Assembly: GCA_002438805.1 (NCBI GenBank)
Contig: DJQV01000014.1
Span: forward strand, 1-29,401
Reading direction: 5' to 3'
DNA length: 29,401 bases
Origin: Bacteroidales bacterium UBA6377
GTDB lineage: Bacteria > Bacteroidota > Bacteroidia > Bacteroidales > UBA932
Shown: piece after piece, positions 8,964 to 17,223 of the stretch
How the letters are laid out: every line of letters starts with the position of its first letter
Position numbering within the stretch: position 1 is the stretch's first letter
The notes under the pieces: model-generated
What the model was told of the DNA's origin: nothing
Database searches by the model: none
What the model saw: only the letters and a program-made list of their open reading frames with translations
Translations under genes and position numbers: made by a program

Positions 8964-10465
8964 AAAAGTTCTTCGTCATGATGATAGCCGCCCATGCGGC
9001 GTTTGGGGTGCAGGCTCAGGACAGCCTTTCCGTCAATGTGCGCACTCTCCAGCATCTCGACCCTCTGACTGCAGTGGGCAACGCCGCCGCCATGCGCATG
9101 GCCTCCTCCTACGGCCTGCTTTCCCCGTACGCCTCCTTTTCTTCCGCCTCCGCATCGTTTGACTTCAGGCAGGAGAGCAAGGCTCTCGTCCCGGAGGAGG
9201 GCGACGGCTTGAGGCAGGGCCGTTTCGATGCCGGCTCTTTCCTGCGTCTCAAAGGCGGTTCGGCGGTAAGCGGCTCGGTCGGCTACCGCAGGGCGGTCAA
9301 GAGCAATGTGCTGCTCAACGAGACAGCCGATTTCGAGTTGCTCCAGCCCTATGTGCTAGTGGATACTGTAGGGGGTAATCTCCAGAACGAGGTCTATGCT
9401 TTCCGGGGGGAGTGGATGCACAGGAGCGGGAATCTCCTCTATTCCCTCGGAGGGAGTTATAAGGCGGTCCATGAGTACCGCACTTTCGACCCGCGCCCGC
9501 GCAACATATCTTCCGATTTCAATGCCGGCGGCTCGCTCGGGATCGTCTTTGAAGAGGGGTGCCTTATAGGCTATGCCTCTTACAGACGGTACAATCAGGA
9601 CCAGAGTGTGACCTTCGTCAGCAACAAGGGTGCCAACACCACCCTCTTCCATGCTACGGGCCTTGGCCGGGATTACTGGCGCTTTCGCAGCACCGGGGTG
9701 TTCGCTGCGACACGTTATGCCGGACAGGGGTTCTCGGCCAGTGCGGTCGGGAGCGTCATGCATGGACGTCTCGTCGGGGGTGTGTCCTATGAGTGGCTTT
9801 CCGTGACCAGGTATCTGTCCAACCAGAACGACGCCCCGCTCACCACCCTGGCGACAGGGACGCTGGAAGCCTTCACCTCCTGGCGTCCTTCCGGAAATGC
9901 CGCGCTTGAAGCACGGCTGACATTCGAGAGCAGGGACGGGAGAGAGAATGTCATAGACTGCGCAGCTTCCGGTTTTTATCTCAACCTGCTTTCCATGGAC
10001 ATGTACAGCCGCGACCGCCTGTCAGCTTCGCTGTCCGGAGCGGTGGAATTTGACTGTGGCTACGGGACATGGCAGGTGCTGCCCTCCGCGGGCTTCACAA
10101 GTTTATCAGAGTCTTACGTCTACCCGTCATCAAGCGTGCGTTACCGTGCCTGGGACGGCACTTTGGCTGCGGTATTCAGCACGGAGCGGGGAAGATGGCT
10201 GTACCGGACCGGGGCTTCTGCAGGGTATTGCCTGTTCCCTCAGAGCAGCTCTTCCCTGCAATGCATGGACAGCCGCATTCTTCAGGCCTATGCTGACAAG
10301 TATGCTTTCCAGTCTTCAGACTTTGCACATGCCTCCTTGCAGCTCATGGCGCAGCGTGAACTTGATGGACGGATGGCGATATTCTCCACTCTGTCCGCCT
10401 CGGGCACACTGCGCGACCGGCAGACGGCCTGCTGCATAAGTCTTTCAATAGGAATTTCTTATTAG
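8960..10465 (+). CDS. DUF6850-like outer-membrane beta-barrel protein
   Basis: A 501-residue secreted protein with a signal peptide cleaved near GVQAQDS (about residue 20). The mature part is made of repeated amphipathic strands (for example GGSYKAVHEYRTF, IGYASYRRYNQD, FAATRYAGQGFSASAVGS) and ends in ISLSIGISY, an outer-membrane-barrel-like C-terminus with terminal aromatic residue. The sequence resembles the DUF6850 outer-membrane barrel family found next to DUF4876 proteins in Bacteroidetes. Function is unknown. It is coupled by a four-base overlap to the lipoprotein gene and ends 20 bases before the next. Confidence 0.72.
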   Translation: MKKFFVMMIAAHAAFGVQAQDSLSVNVRTLQHLDPLTAVGNAAAMRMASSYGLLSPYASFSSASASFDFRQESKALVPEEGDGLRQGRFDAGSFLRLKGGSAVSGSVGYRRAVKSNVLLNETADFELLQPYVLVDTVGGNLQNEVYAFRGEWMHRSGNLLYSLGGSYKAVHEYRTFDPRPRNISSDFNAGGSLGIVFEEGCLIGYASYRRYNQDQSVTFVSNKGANTTLFHATGLGRDYWRFRSTGVFAATRYAGQGFSASAVGSVMHGRLVGGVSYEWLSVTRYLSNQNDAPLTTLATGTLEAFTSWRPSGNAALEARLTFESRDGRENVIDCAASGFYLNLLSMDMYSRDRLSASLSGAVEFDCGYGTWQVLPSAGFTSLSESYVYPSSSVRYRAWDGTLAAVFSTERGRWLYRTGASAGYCLFPQSSSSLQCMDSRILQAYADKYAFQSSDFAHASLQLMAQRELDGRMAIFSTLSASGTLRDRQTACCISLSIGISY

Positions 10466-10485
10466 TAATGATAGTTTTAGTAAAA

Positions 10486-11931
10486 ATGAAAAAGTACCTT
10501 ATCATCCCGCTGGCCGCCCTTCTTCTGGCCGCCTGCGAAAAAGAGAAGGAGGCTCCGGCCCTCACCTTAGAGCCGGCAAGCCTCGAGTTCACCGCCGAGG
10601 GCGGTACACAGACCATCACCGTCAAGTCCAACCGTGACTGGACCCTCACCACGGACGGCTCTGACTGGTATACAGTCTCCCCTAAGGAAGGAAGCGGAGA
10701 CGGGGAAGTGACCGTCACACTCGGCAGATACACCGATGCCGCCGCCCGCTCGGCCCAGCTGACTTTCGAGGCTGACGGCCTTGTGAAGACGGCCGCCATC
10801 CTGCAGAACCGTCCTGCAACTCCTGCGGACCCGACAGAGCTCAGCTTCAACCTGCGCGCACTCGCACAGGATGTCACCGTTCCGGCCCCTCAGGGTTTCA
10901 CCTACAAGACGAGCCTCGAAGGTGAGGGCGTGACCATAGTCTCAAGCAATGAGGAGAAGATTGTCCTGCATTTTGATGCCAACACGACAGCTGACTACCG
11001 CGAGGCTACTCTGACCGTCACCACCACCGATGACATCAAGCTCGAGAGGGCGGTGCTCCGCCAGAGCTGGCGCAATATAGAGCCGGGCGAGCTCCTCATC
11101 GACGAGGTCTTCTTCACCGGCTTCACCATCCCAGAGTCAGACAGCGATGATGCCGCAGACGGGGACCAGTACTTCAAGCTCACCAACACCACCTCTGAGA
11201 CCCTCTATGCCGACGGGGTGATGATCGCCGTCTCCGAGACAGATTCGCAGGTGTCTTCCACCGGCGCCTACTGGGCATACCCTGAGCTCCCTGACGGTGT
11301 GGGCGTCAGCACCTTGTACGTGATACCGGGAAACGGGCAGGATGTGGCTGTCGAGGCCGGAAAGTCTCTTGTGATAGCCCTCAGCGCCCAGAATTTCCTG
11401 TCCGAGAACAAGGTCGGGTGCGATCTGAGCAAGGCTGACTTCGAGTTCTATGATGCTGGCAACGAGACGCTTATGGATACTGACAACCCTGACGTTCCGA
11501 ACCTTGTCAACTGGTTCAAGTCCTCATGGAGCTTCACCATGCTGCACAACCGCGGCTATGAGAGCTATGCGCTCGCGCTCGCCCCGGCCGGAACAACCTC
11601 AGAGAGTTTCATGAAGGAGCACCCGTGGGAAGGCAAGAGGGTGATGGACTTCAAAGGGAATCACTATGAAAGGGACATCAAAGATGCTTACATCATACCA
11701 AACGCCTGGGTGCTTGACGCAGTCAACTGTGCTGTGGCCGAGAATATGGGAACCCTTGCCTTCAACGCCACCGTCGATGCCGGCTATACCAACGTCTCCA
11801 CCATCGACAGCGACCCGGAGCGCTTTGGCAAGTCAGTGCTCCGCAAGCGCGATGCCGACGGCAAGATAGTGGACACCAACAACTCCACCAACGACTTCAC
11901 CATCAGCGTCCCACCGACTCTGAAGAAGTAA
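10486..11931 (+). CDS. BACON- and DUF4876-containing lipoprotein
   Basis: A 481-residue lipoprotein: signal MKKYLIIPLAALLLAAC with lipidated C17. A BACON-type beta domain follows (about 25-115, with VKSNRDWTLTTDGSDWYTVSP), then a second beta domain, then a region beginning LLIDEVFFTGFTIP that resembles a lamin-tail-like fold (DQYFKLTNTTSETLYADGV) and the DUF4876 family. The open frame starts at 10468, but the ATG at 10486 begins the signal peptide with its positive charges. It is probably surface exposed and, by operon position, works with the TonB receptor as a binding or docking protein where SusD would be in a glycan system. Ligand unknown. The gene ends just before a strong terminator. 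Confidence 0.8.
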   Translation: MKKYLIIPLAALLLAACEKEKEAPALTLEPASLEFTAEGGTQTITVKSNRDWTLTTDGSDWYTVSPKEGSGDGEVTVTLGRYTDAAARSAQLTFEADGLVKTAAILQNRPATPADPTELSFNLRALAQDVTVPAPQGFTYKTSLEGEGVTIVSSNEEKIVLHFDANTTADYREATLTVTTTDDIKLERAVLRQSWRNIEPGELLIDEVFFTGFTIPESDSDDAADGDQYFKLTNTTSETLYADGVMIAVSETDSQVSSTGAYWAYPELPDGVGVSTLYVIPGNGQDVAVEAGKSLVIALSAQNFLSENKVGCDLSKADFEFYDAGNETLMDTDNPDVPNLVNWFKSSWSFTMLHNRGYESYALALAPAGTTSESFMKEHPWEGKRVMDFKGNHYERDIKDAYIIPNAWVLDAVNCAVAENMGTLAFNATVDAGYTNVSTIDSDPERFGKSVLRKRDADGKIVDTNNSTNDFTISVPPTLKK

Positions 11932-11950
11932 CGGTTTTAATGATAAAGTA

Positions 11951-11988
11951 AAGCCTGCTTGTCACTCTAATACGTGACAGGCAGGCTT
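11951..11988. terminator. Bidirectional hairpin terminator
   Basis: AAGCCTGCTTGTCAC (11951-11965) pairs with GTGACAGGCAGGCTT (11974-11988) as a 15-base-pair stem with one G-T pair and an eight-base loop. A T-rich run follows on the plus strand, and TTTAC-type sequence flanks it on the other. It lies between the TonB operon end and the convergent rhamnose permease, so it can serve both. Confidence 0.88.
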
Positions 11989-12009
11989 TGTCTTTAAGCA
12001 GAATTCTTC

Positions 12010-13035
12010 CTATCCTATGATGTAAGGCAGGAAGATGCTGAATATCAGCACTGCAAGGCCGGCGATGAGGACGTAGATCGTCTTCTTGCTGCATCCTTTC
12101 CACTCTTTGAGGATGATGCCCCAGACATTTGAGAATATCACATTGAGACTCATCAGGATGCACCAGCTGAAGGTCAGCAGGACAGGGGAGGCCTCAAGGA
12201 ATCCCTTGCCGAGGCTGAGCCCGAAGAACTGGCTGTACCACAGAAGTCCTGCAAGGGCGCAGAAGATGAGGTTGTGCCCCCAGAGAGAACCCTGGGCGTA
12301 GTCGCCGAAAGTCTTGTTCTTGCTGTTCTGGTAGAGGCAGTAGACGGCGTTGGTGATGAATCCGCCGAATGTCACCAGCATGGTGGCAGGAAGAGTCTTG
12401 AAAAGCGGGGCTGTCCCTTCGAAGCAGAGGTCCTCGCCGAAGCTGAGGCCGATGTTGAAGCAGGCGCTCATAAGACCGCAGATGACCGCAATCACGATGC
12501 CTTTGCCGAAGTTGAAGTCCTTGACAGCCTTTTTTCTCTCTTCTTCAGGAAGAGAAGCGGCCTTCATCGCGCCGGCCACTCCGATGATGGCGATGCCGAT
12601 GATGGTGACGACCACTCCGATGATGACTGCCATCGTGAGGCTTGCTGCCTTGCCGGTGAGGACCGGACCCAGAATGGCACCGAGACCGGAGCAGAGGCCG
12701 AGACCGATGCTCTGTCCGAGGGCTACGCCCAGATAGCGCATGCCGAGGCCGAAAGTAAGACCTCCGACACCCCAGAGCGCGCCGAAGAGGATGGTCAGGC
12801 CTGTCGCTTCAGGGTTCGCTCCCATAAGGGCGAAAAGATCCCCCACAGTATGCCCCTCAGGTATCGCGAGAAGCGCCCCGAGCAGCGGGAAGACGAGCCA
12901 GGCGAACACGCCCTGGACCAGCCAGTAGCTTTCCCAGCTCCATTTTTTGATCTTATTGATAGGAACATAGCTGCTGGATTGGCAGAAAGCCCCAGCAGCT
13001 ATGATAAGAAGTCCCAGTAGAACGGATGCTCCCAT
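12010..13035 (-). CDS. rhaT: L-rhamnose-proton symporter RhaT
   Basis: A 341-residue integral membrane protein with about ten helices and the RhaT-type features: an early CQSSSYVPINKIKKWSWESYW segment, a glycine-rich LWGVGGLTFGLGMRYLGVALG stretch, and FNIGLSFGEDL in the second half. It imports L-rhamnose with protons at the inner membrane. It starts six bases after the isomerase stop, so it is the third gene of a kinase-isomerase-permease operon, the gene order known for rhamnose utilisation in Bacteroides. The gene for the aldolase, which follows in that genus, is missing here; a terminator comes next. Confidence 0.93.
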   Translation of the reverse strand: MGASVLLGLLIIAAGAFCQSSSYVPINKIKKWSWESYWLVQGVFAWLVFPLLGALLAIPEGHTVGDLFALMGANPEATGLTILFGALWGVGGLTFGLGMRYLGVALGQSIGLGLCSGLGAILGPVLTGKAASLTMAVIIGVVVTIIGIAIIGVAGAMKAASLPEEERKKAVKDFNFGKGIVIAVICGLMSACFNIGLSFGEDLCFEGTAPLFKTLPATMLVTFGGFITNAVYCLYQNSKNKTFGDYAQGSLWGHNLIFCALAGLLWYSQFFGLSLGKGFLEASPVLLTFSWCILMSLNVIFSNVWGIILKEWKGCSKKTIYVLIAGLAVLIFSIFLPYIIG

Positions 13036-13041
13036 TGGAAA

Positions 13042-14292
13042 TTATCTCTTGGAAGTTACATCCTTCTCGTACTGCTCGATGACAGGGACGACCTCGTTTC
13101 CGACAGGAACGTTGTTCCTTACGCAGAACTCCTCGTAAACGGCGTTCCATGGCATCGTCTTCTCTTCCTCGATGTACTGGAGCACTTCGAATGTCCTGCC
13201 TTCGAGTTCGAGTTTGCTGATCATCTCCTTCGGCTCAAGAAGCGCCTTGATCATGCACTTCTGTGCAGAGCGTGCTCCGATCACATAGGCGCCGATGCGG
13301 TTGATTGATCCGTCGAAGAAGTCGAGCCCGTAGTGTACGCGGTCAAGGGCGTCTGCGCGGACGATTTCGTAGAAGAGATCCTGGGTGTTGTCGTCCATGA
13401 TGGTGACATGGTCTGAGTCCCAGCGGATAGGGCGGCTCACATGGAGCATGAGTTCAGGCACGAACTGGAGAACTGCGGAAACCTTGTCGGCAGGGCTCTC
13501 GGTAGGATGGTAGTGGCCCGTGTCGATGGTGAGGATCTTGCCGTTCTTGGCTGCATAAGCGGTGTAGAAGTCGTGTGAACCTACGGTGAAGCTCTCAAGG
13601 CCGATGCCGAACACCTTGCCCTCGATGCAGTCCTTCATGTTCTCATACTTGGTGGCGAATATCTCATCGAGAGACTCCTTGAGGAGCTTGCGGTAGAGAT
13701 AGTGGTTGACAGACACGTCCTTGCATCCGTCATGCACCCACACGTTCATGATACAAGGGTCGCCCTGAGCCTTTCCCATCGCCTCCGCAATCTCGCGGCA
13801 ACGCTTGGTGTGCTCGATCCAGAAGTCGCGGATACCCTTGTCCGGGTTGGAAAGTGAGAGGTTGCCGCTCTTCGGGTGTGAGAATGAGGTGGAGTTGAAG
13901 TCGAGCTTGGTGTTGTTCTCCTTTCCCCAGTCGATCCAGCTCTTGAAGTAGTCTACAGTGACCTCGTCACGGTCAACGACCTTGCCCTGGAAGTCTCCGT
14001 AGATTTCGTGGAGGTTGAGGCGGTGGTTGCCAGGGATGAGGCTCTTGGCCTTGAGGATGTCGGCGCGGAGCTCGTCGATGTTGCGTGCGGCTCCGGGATA
14101 GTTTCCGGTGGACTGTATGCCTCCTGTGAGGGCCCCGGCCTGAACCTCGAATCCCTTGACGTCATCTGCCTGCCAGCAGTGGAGGGAGAGGTGGAAATCC
14201 TGCATCTGAGCGAGTACCTTTTCGGTATCGACGCCGAGTGCGGCATAGCGCTCCTTGGCGATTGCGTAAGCTTTGTTGACTGATTCTTTCAT
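13042..14292 (-). CDS. rhaA: L-rhamnose isomerase
   Basis: A 416-residue enzyme converting L-rhamnose to L-rhamnulose in the cytoplasm, called rhaI in Bacteroides. Length matches the family (about 420). Metal-binding residues fall in the expected pattern: D257 and H260 in TIDTGHYHPTE, H284 in LLHVSRP-like LMLHVSRPIRWDSDHV, and D292 and D294 in the same motif, with spacing equal to that recalled for the E. coli enzyme. It begins 17 bases after the rhamnulokinase stop and six bases before the permease start, supporting co-transcription. No truncation or odd feature. Confidence 0.96.
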   Translation of the reverse strand: MKESVNKAYAIAKERYAALGVDTEKVLAQMQDFHLSLHCWQADDVKGFEVQAGALTGGIQSTGNYPGAARNIDELRADILKAKSLIPGNHRLNLHEIYGDFQGKVVDRDEVTVDYFKSWIDWGKENNTKLDFNSTSFSHPKSGNLSLSNPDKGIRDFWIEHTKRCREIAEAMGKAQGDPCIMNVWVHDGCKDVSVNHYLYRKLLKESLDEIFATKYENMKDCIEGKVFGIGLESFTVGSHDFYTAYAAKNGKILTIDTGHYHPTESPADKVSAVLQFVPELMLHVSRPIRWDSDHVTIMDDNTQDLFYEIVRADALDRVHYGLDFFDGSINRIGAYVIGARSAQKCMIKALLEPKEMISKLELEGRTFEVLQYIEEEKTMPWNAVYEEFCVRNNVPVGNEVVPVIEQYEKDVTSKR

Positions 14293-14309
14293 TTTGAGTT
14301 ATTGATTGA

Positions 14310-15740
14310 TTATTTGTTGCTTGGGTGATATTCCTTGAGTTCCACGGAGGCGGCCACGATGGCGCGCATCTCCGGAAGAGTCTTCACGAGACCCTCGGCC
14401 TTGATCTGCAGCAGGACATTGCCGAGGGCCGTGCCTTCGGTAGGGCCGCAGATGACAGGCATCTGGAGAGCATCGGCGGTGAACTGCATGAGGTACTTGT
14501 TGAGAGAGCCGCCGCCGATCACATGCAGGCATTTGATCTTGTTCGGGGACAGTCCGCGCAGGATGTCGATGATGGCCGTGTAGCGGTGCGCAAGGCTCTT
14601 GTAGATGCAGCGTATGTACTCCGCCGGCGTCTTCGGGACGATCTGCCCGGTGCGCTCGCAGTATTCGTCAATTGCCTTGGTCATCGATGCCGGGTGGGCG
14701 AAGGACGGGTCGTCAGGGTTGATGATCGAGTCGAACTTGGTGGTCTCGCAGAGGGCGGTCAGAGGTCCGATCTCGGTCGGGACATCCTTGAATTCCGGCC
14801 TGCACTGCTCGAAGAGCCACAGGCCGCAGATGTTCTTGAGAAAGCGTGTGGTGCCTTCTATGCCGCCTTCGTTGGTGAAGTTCTGGCGGTAGCTCTCGTC
14901 ATTTATTATAGGTTTCGGAGATTCGATGCCCATGAGCGACCAGGTGCCGCAACTGAGGTAGGCGTAGTCGGCGTCCCTGGCCGGAACCGCAGCGACGGCG
15001 GAGGCCGTGTCGTGTCCCGCGACGGCTATCACCTTGACATCCTCGCCGAGTCCGGTGGCCTTGCGGATCTGTTCTGTGAGAGGGCCGATCACTGTCCCCG
15101 GCTGTGTGAGTTCGCCGAACTGGTCGCGCCTCAGCCCGATGCTCATCAGGAGCTCCTTGTCGAGATCTCCGGTATTGGGGTTGAGCAGCTGGGAGGTGGA
15201 AGCCACGGTGTATTCGCAGATGGCCTTGCCTGTCAGCATATAGGTGAGGGCATCAGGGATGAAGAGGATCTTGTCGGCGTTTTCCAGAGCGGTGCAGCCG
15301 TTGTGGCGCAGGGTGTCGAGCTGGAAAAGGGAGTTGAACTCCATGAACTGTATGCCGGTCCTGTTGTAGACTTCGCGCTTGTCGTGCATCTTCATGTAGC
15401 GCTCGATCGAGCCGTCCGTCTGCGGGTCGCGGTAGCAGTACGGGAGGCTGAGGAGCTGGCCGTCCTTGCCGAAGAAGGCGAAGTCGCAGCCCCAGGTGTC
15501 GATGCCTATGGAGTCGATTTTGATGTTCTCATCAACGGTCTTCTTGAGGGCGATGATGATCTCGTTGTAAAGTGCGGGTAGATCCCAGAAAAGATGTCCT
15601 CCGAGGGGAATCATGGGGTTCTTGAAGCGGGTGAGCTCGTGCATCTCGACTTTCTTTCCGTCGTAGGAAGCGACTATCGTCCTTCCGCTGGTAGCGCCGA
15701 GATCCACCGCAAGATAATTTTTGATGGGCATATTGGTCAT
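14310..15740 (-). CDS. rhaB: Rhamnulokinase
   Basis: A 476-residue FGGY-type sugar kinase that phosphorylates L-rhamnulose to L-rhamnulose-1-phosphate. The ATPase-fold phosphate-1 segment is AVDLGATSGRTIV, GIDTWGCDFAFFG follows near residue 80, and the adenosine segment HVIGGGSLNKYLMQF is in the C-terminal half. Length fits RhaB. The start at 15740 (MTNMPIKNYL) and an ATG three codons later are both possible. A Bacteroidetes -7 box lies 22 bases upstream, so this gene can be transcribed separately from the GH28 gene that ends 61 bases before it. It is the first of the three rhamnose genes. Confidence 0.95.
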   Translation of the reverse strand: MTNMPIKNYLAVDLGATSGRTIVASYDGKKVEMHELTRFKNPMIPLGGHLFWDLPALYNEIIIALKKTVDENIKIDSIGIDTWGCDFAFFGKDGQLLSLPYCYRDPQTDGSIERYMKMHDKREVYNRTGIQFMEFNSLFQLDTLRHNGCTALENADKILFIPDALTYMLTGKAICEYTVASTSQLLNPNTGDLDKELLMSIGLRRDQFGELTQPGTVIGPLTEQIRKATGLGEDVKVIAVAGHDTASAVAAVPARDADYAYLSCGTWSLMGIESPKPIINDESYRQNFTNEGGIEGTTRFLKNICGLWLFEQCRPEFKDVPTEIGPLTALCETTKFDSIINPDDPSFAHPASMTKAIDEYCERTGQIVPKTPAEYIRCIYKSLAHRYTAIIDILRGLSPNKIKCLHVIGGGSLNKYLMQFTADALQMPVICGPTEGTALGNVLLQIKAEGLVKTLPEMRAIVAASVELKEYHPSNK

Positions 15741-15762
15741 TTGTTAAATGTCATTGTGTTTA

Positions 15763-15770
15763 CAAAGATA
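15763..15770 (-). promoter_or_regulatory. -7 box for the rhamnose genes
   Basis: The minus strand reads TATCTTTG, an exact TAnnTTTG match, in the 61-base gap between the GH28 stop and the rhamnulokinase start. A conventional -33 box at 19-20 bases is not clear, which would suit an activator-dependent promoter; RhaR activates this operon in Bacteroides thetaiotaomicron. Confidence 0.5.
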
Positions 15771-15801
15771 CTTCATTTTAGTCAATTTCCATGCCATTTG
15801 G

Positions 15802-17214
15802 CTACTCCCATACGAAGTTCTCGACATCCTCGGTGAAGGTCTTCTCCCTTTCGTCCGGCTGCATCAGCTCCATGGTGACGTTTTTGAAAGTGATGTTGCG
15901 GGCATGCTGCATCGAGAGCCCCCAGGCGGGCTGTATGCCGTGTGCCGAAGGCTCCGGGTAGCCGTTGCCGCGTCCGAAGAAGAACGGGTTGGAGCCCCTC
16001 TGTTCGCGCACGTCGTCAAGGGTGAGGCCGCCCTTGTACTGGATGTGGATGTTCTCCAGGGTCACGTCCTCCACCGGGTTGCCGGGAAGTCCCGCGATGA
16101 GCAGGGCGTAGCGGCTGTCGCAGTTCTTCACGGTGACGTCCGAGATCCTGATGTCGCGGGCGGAAGAGGCCGGCAGGTCCTTTGGGCCGCGCATGCGGTC
16201 GCCTACGCGGATGTAGATGGGGGAGTTCCAGATGTCGTCCATCTTGAGTCCGGAAATCCTTATGTTTTCGATCGGGGCGCCGTCAACGGTCTCCAGGGCG
16301 AGGCCGCGGCAGCGCTTGAACTCGCAGTTGCGTATGGTGATGTTCTTGAACCCTCCGTTGCTTTCGGTGCCGAACTTGATGCGGCCTGTCGGGCCGTCAC
16401 GGTCGGGGGCCGCGGTGATCGTCTCCCCGTAGGTGCCGTAATATACGGTGCCCGGATCGTAGCCCGAGACCTTGCAGTTCTCGATGAGGACATTCTCCGT
16501 GGGTTTCGGCCAGCCGAGCCCGTAGGAGCACTTCAGCACGATGGCGTCGTCGTTGAGGGAGTTGACCGTGCAGTTGGTGATCCTGACGTCGGCACAGCAG
16601 TCGATGTCGAAGGCGTCGCGGTTGGTGTCGGCAAGCACCCCATCTATCACGAGGCCGTCAACCCCGGTGAGGAGCAGGGCGAAGTGTCCGCATTGGAGGA
16701 GCTTTATTCCCTTGATGGTCACGTTCTTGCAGTTCTTGAGGGCGATGGCCTTGTTGGCTTCCGCCACCGGCCCCTGGCGTCCAAGTCCGCGCGAGAGGGC
16801 GTCCGTGCCGTCTATCGTGCCCTCGCCCTCGAAGGTGAGGTTCTTCAGGCCTATCCCCCAGATGAGGGAGTTCTGCCAGTGGCTGTGGCCGAAGTCCTGG
16901 TAGGCATCCCATTCGTTGGGTTCGGCCGGGTCGTAGCCCTGCTCTGCTGTAGGCTTGGCGGCCTTGATTACCGAGCCCTTCTCCAGTCGCAGGGTGATGT
17001 TGTCCTTGAGGCGGATGGAGTAGCTGGAGTAGACCCCTTCCGGGAAGAGGATGACTCCGCCGCCTTTCTGTGCGGCGGCCTCGATGGCGGCGTTGATGGC
17101 CGGCGAGTCGATGTGCACGCCGTCTCCCACGGCGCCGTAGTCACGCACATCGTACACTTTGGGGCTGCACGCTATGCATGACAGCCCCAGAAGGATGGTA
17201 AAAAAATGCTTCAT
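15802..17214 (-). CDS. GH28 family glycoside hydrolase (polygalacturonase or rhamnogalacturonan-active)
   Basis: A 470-residue right-handed parallel beta-helix enzyme of GH28. The N-terminus MKHFFTILLGLSCIACSPK is a signal peptide with a possible lipidation cysteine (C16), so it may be a membrane-anchored enzyme. The pectate-lyase-like start VYDVRDYGAVGDG is typical. Candidate catalytic acids are D200 in NRDAFDID and D222/D223 in NDDAIVLK, in the family order; GTESNGGFKNITI follows. The Asn-Thr-Asp of fungal polygalacturonases is Asn-Arg-Asp here, as in many bacterial exo-acting members, so an exo-galacturonidase or rhamnogalacturonan activity is plausible. It starts nine bases after the SGNH-CE4 gene and lies just upstream of the rhamnose genes, which favours a rhamnogalacturonan substrate. 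Confidence 0.88.
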   Translation of the reverse strand: MKHFFTILLGLSCIACSPKVYDVRDYGAVGDGVHIDSPAINAAIEAAAQKGGGVILFPEGVYSSYSIRLKDNITLRLEKGSVIKAAKPTAEQGYDPAEPNEWDAYQDFGHSHWQNSLIWGIGLKNLTFEGEGTIDGTDALSRGLGRQGPVAEANKAIALKNCKNVTIKGIKLLQCGHFALLLTGVDGLVIDGVLADTNRDAFDIDCCADVRITNCTVNSLNDDAIVLKCSYGLGWPKPTENVLIENCKVSGYDPGTVYYGTYGETITAAPDRDGPTGRIKFGTESNGGFKNITIRNCEFKRCRGLALETVDGAPIENIRISGLKMDDIWNSPIYIRVGDRMRGPKDLPASSARDIRISDVTVKNCDSRYALLIAGLPGNPVEDVTLENIHIQYKGGLTLDDVREQRGSNPFFFGRGNGYPEPSAHGIQPAWGLSMQHARNITFKNVTMELMQPDEREKTFTEDVENFVWE

Positions 17215-17223
17215 TGTGGTAAA

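Noticed and set aside
14325..15581. Long plus-strand open frame opposite rhamnulokinase (418 codons)
   Set aside because: Rhamnulokinase motifs are clear on the minus strand; this is an antisense shadow.
15748..17181. Long plus-strand open frame opposite GH28 (477 codons)
   Set aside because: Shadow of a GC-rich third position. GH28 on the other strand has recognisable motifs; this translation has none.
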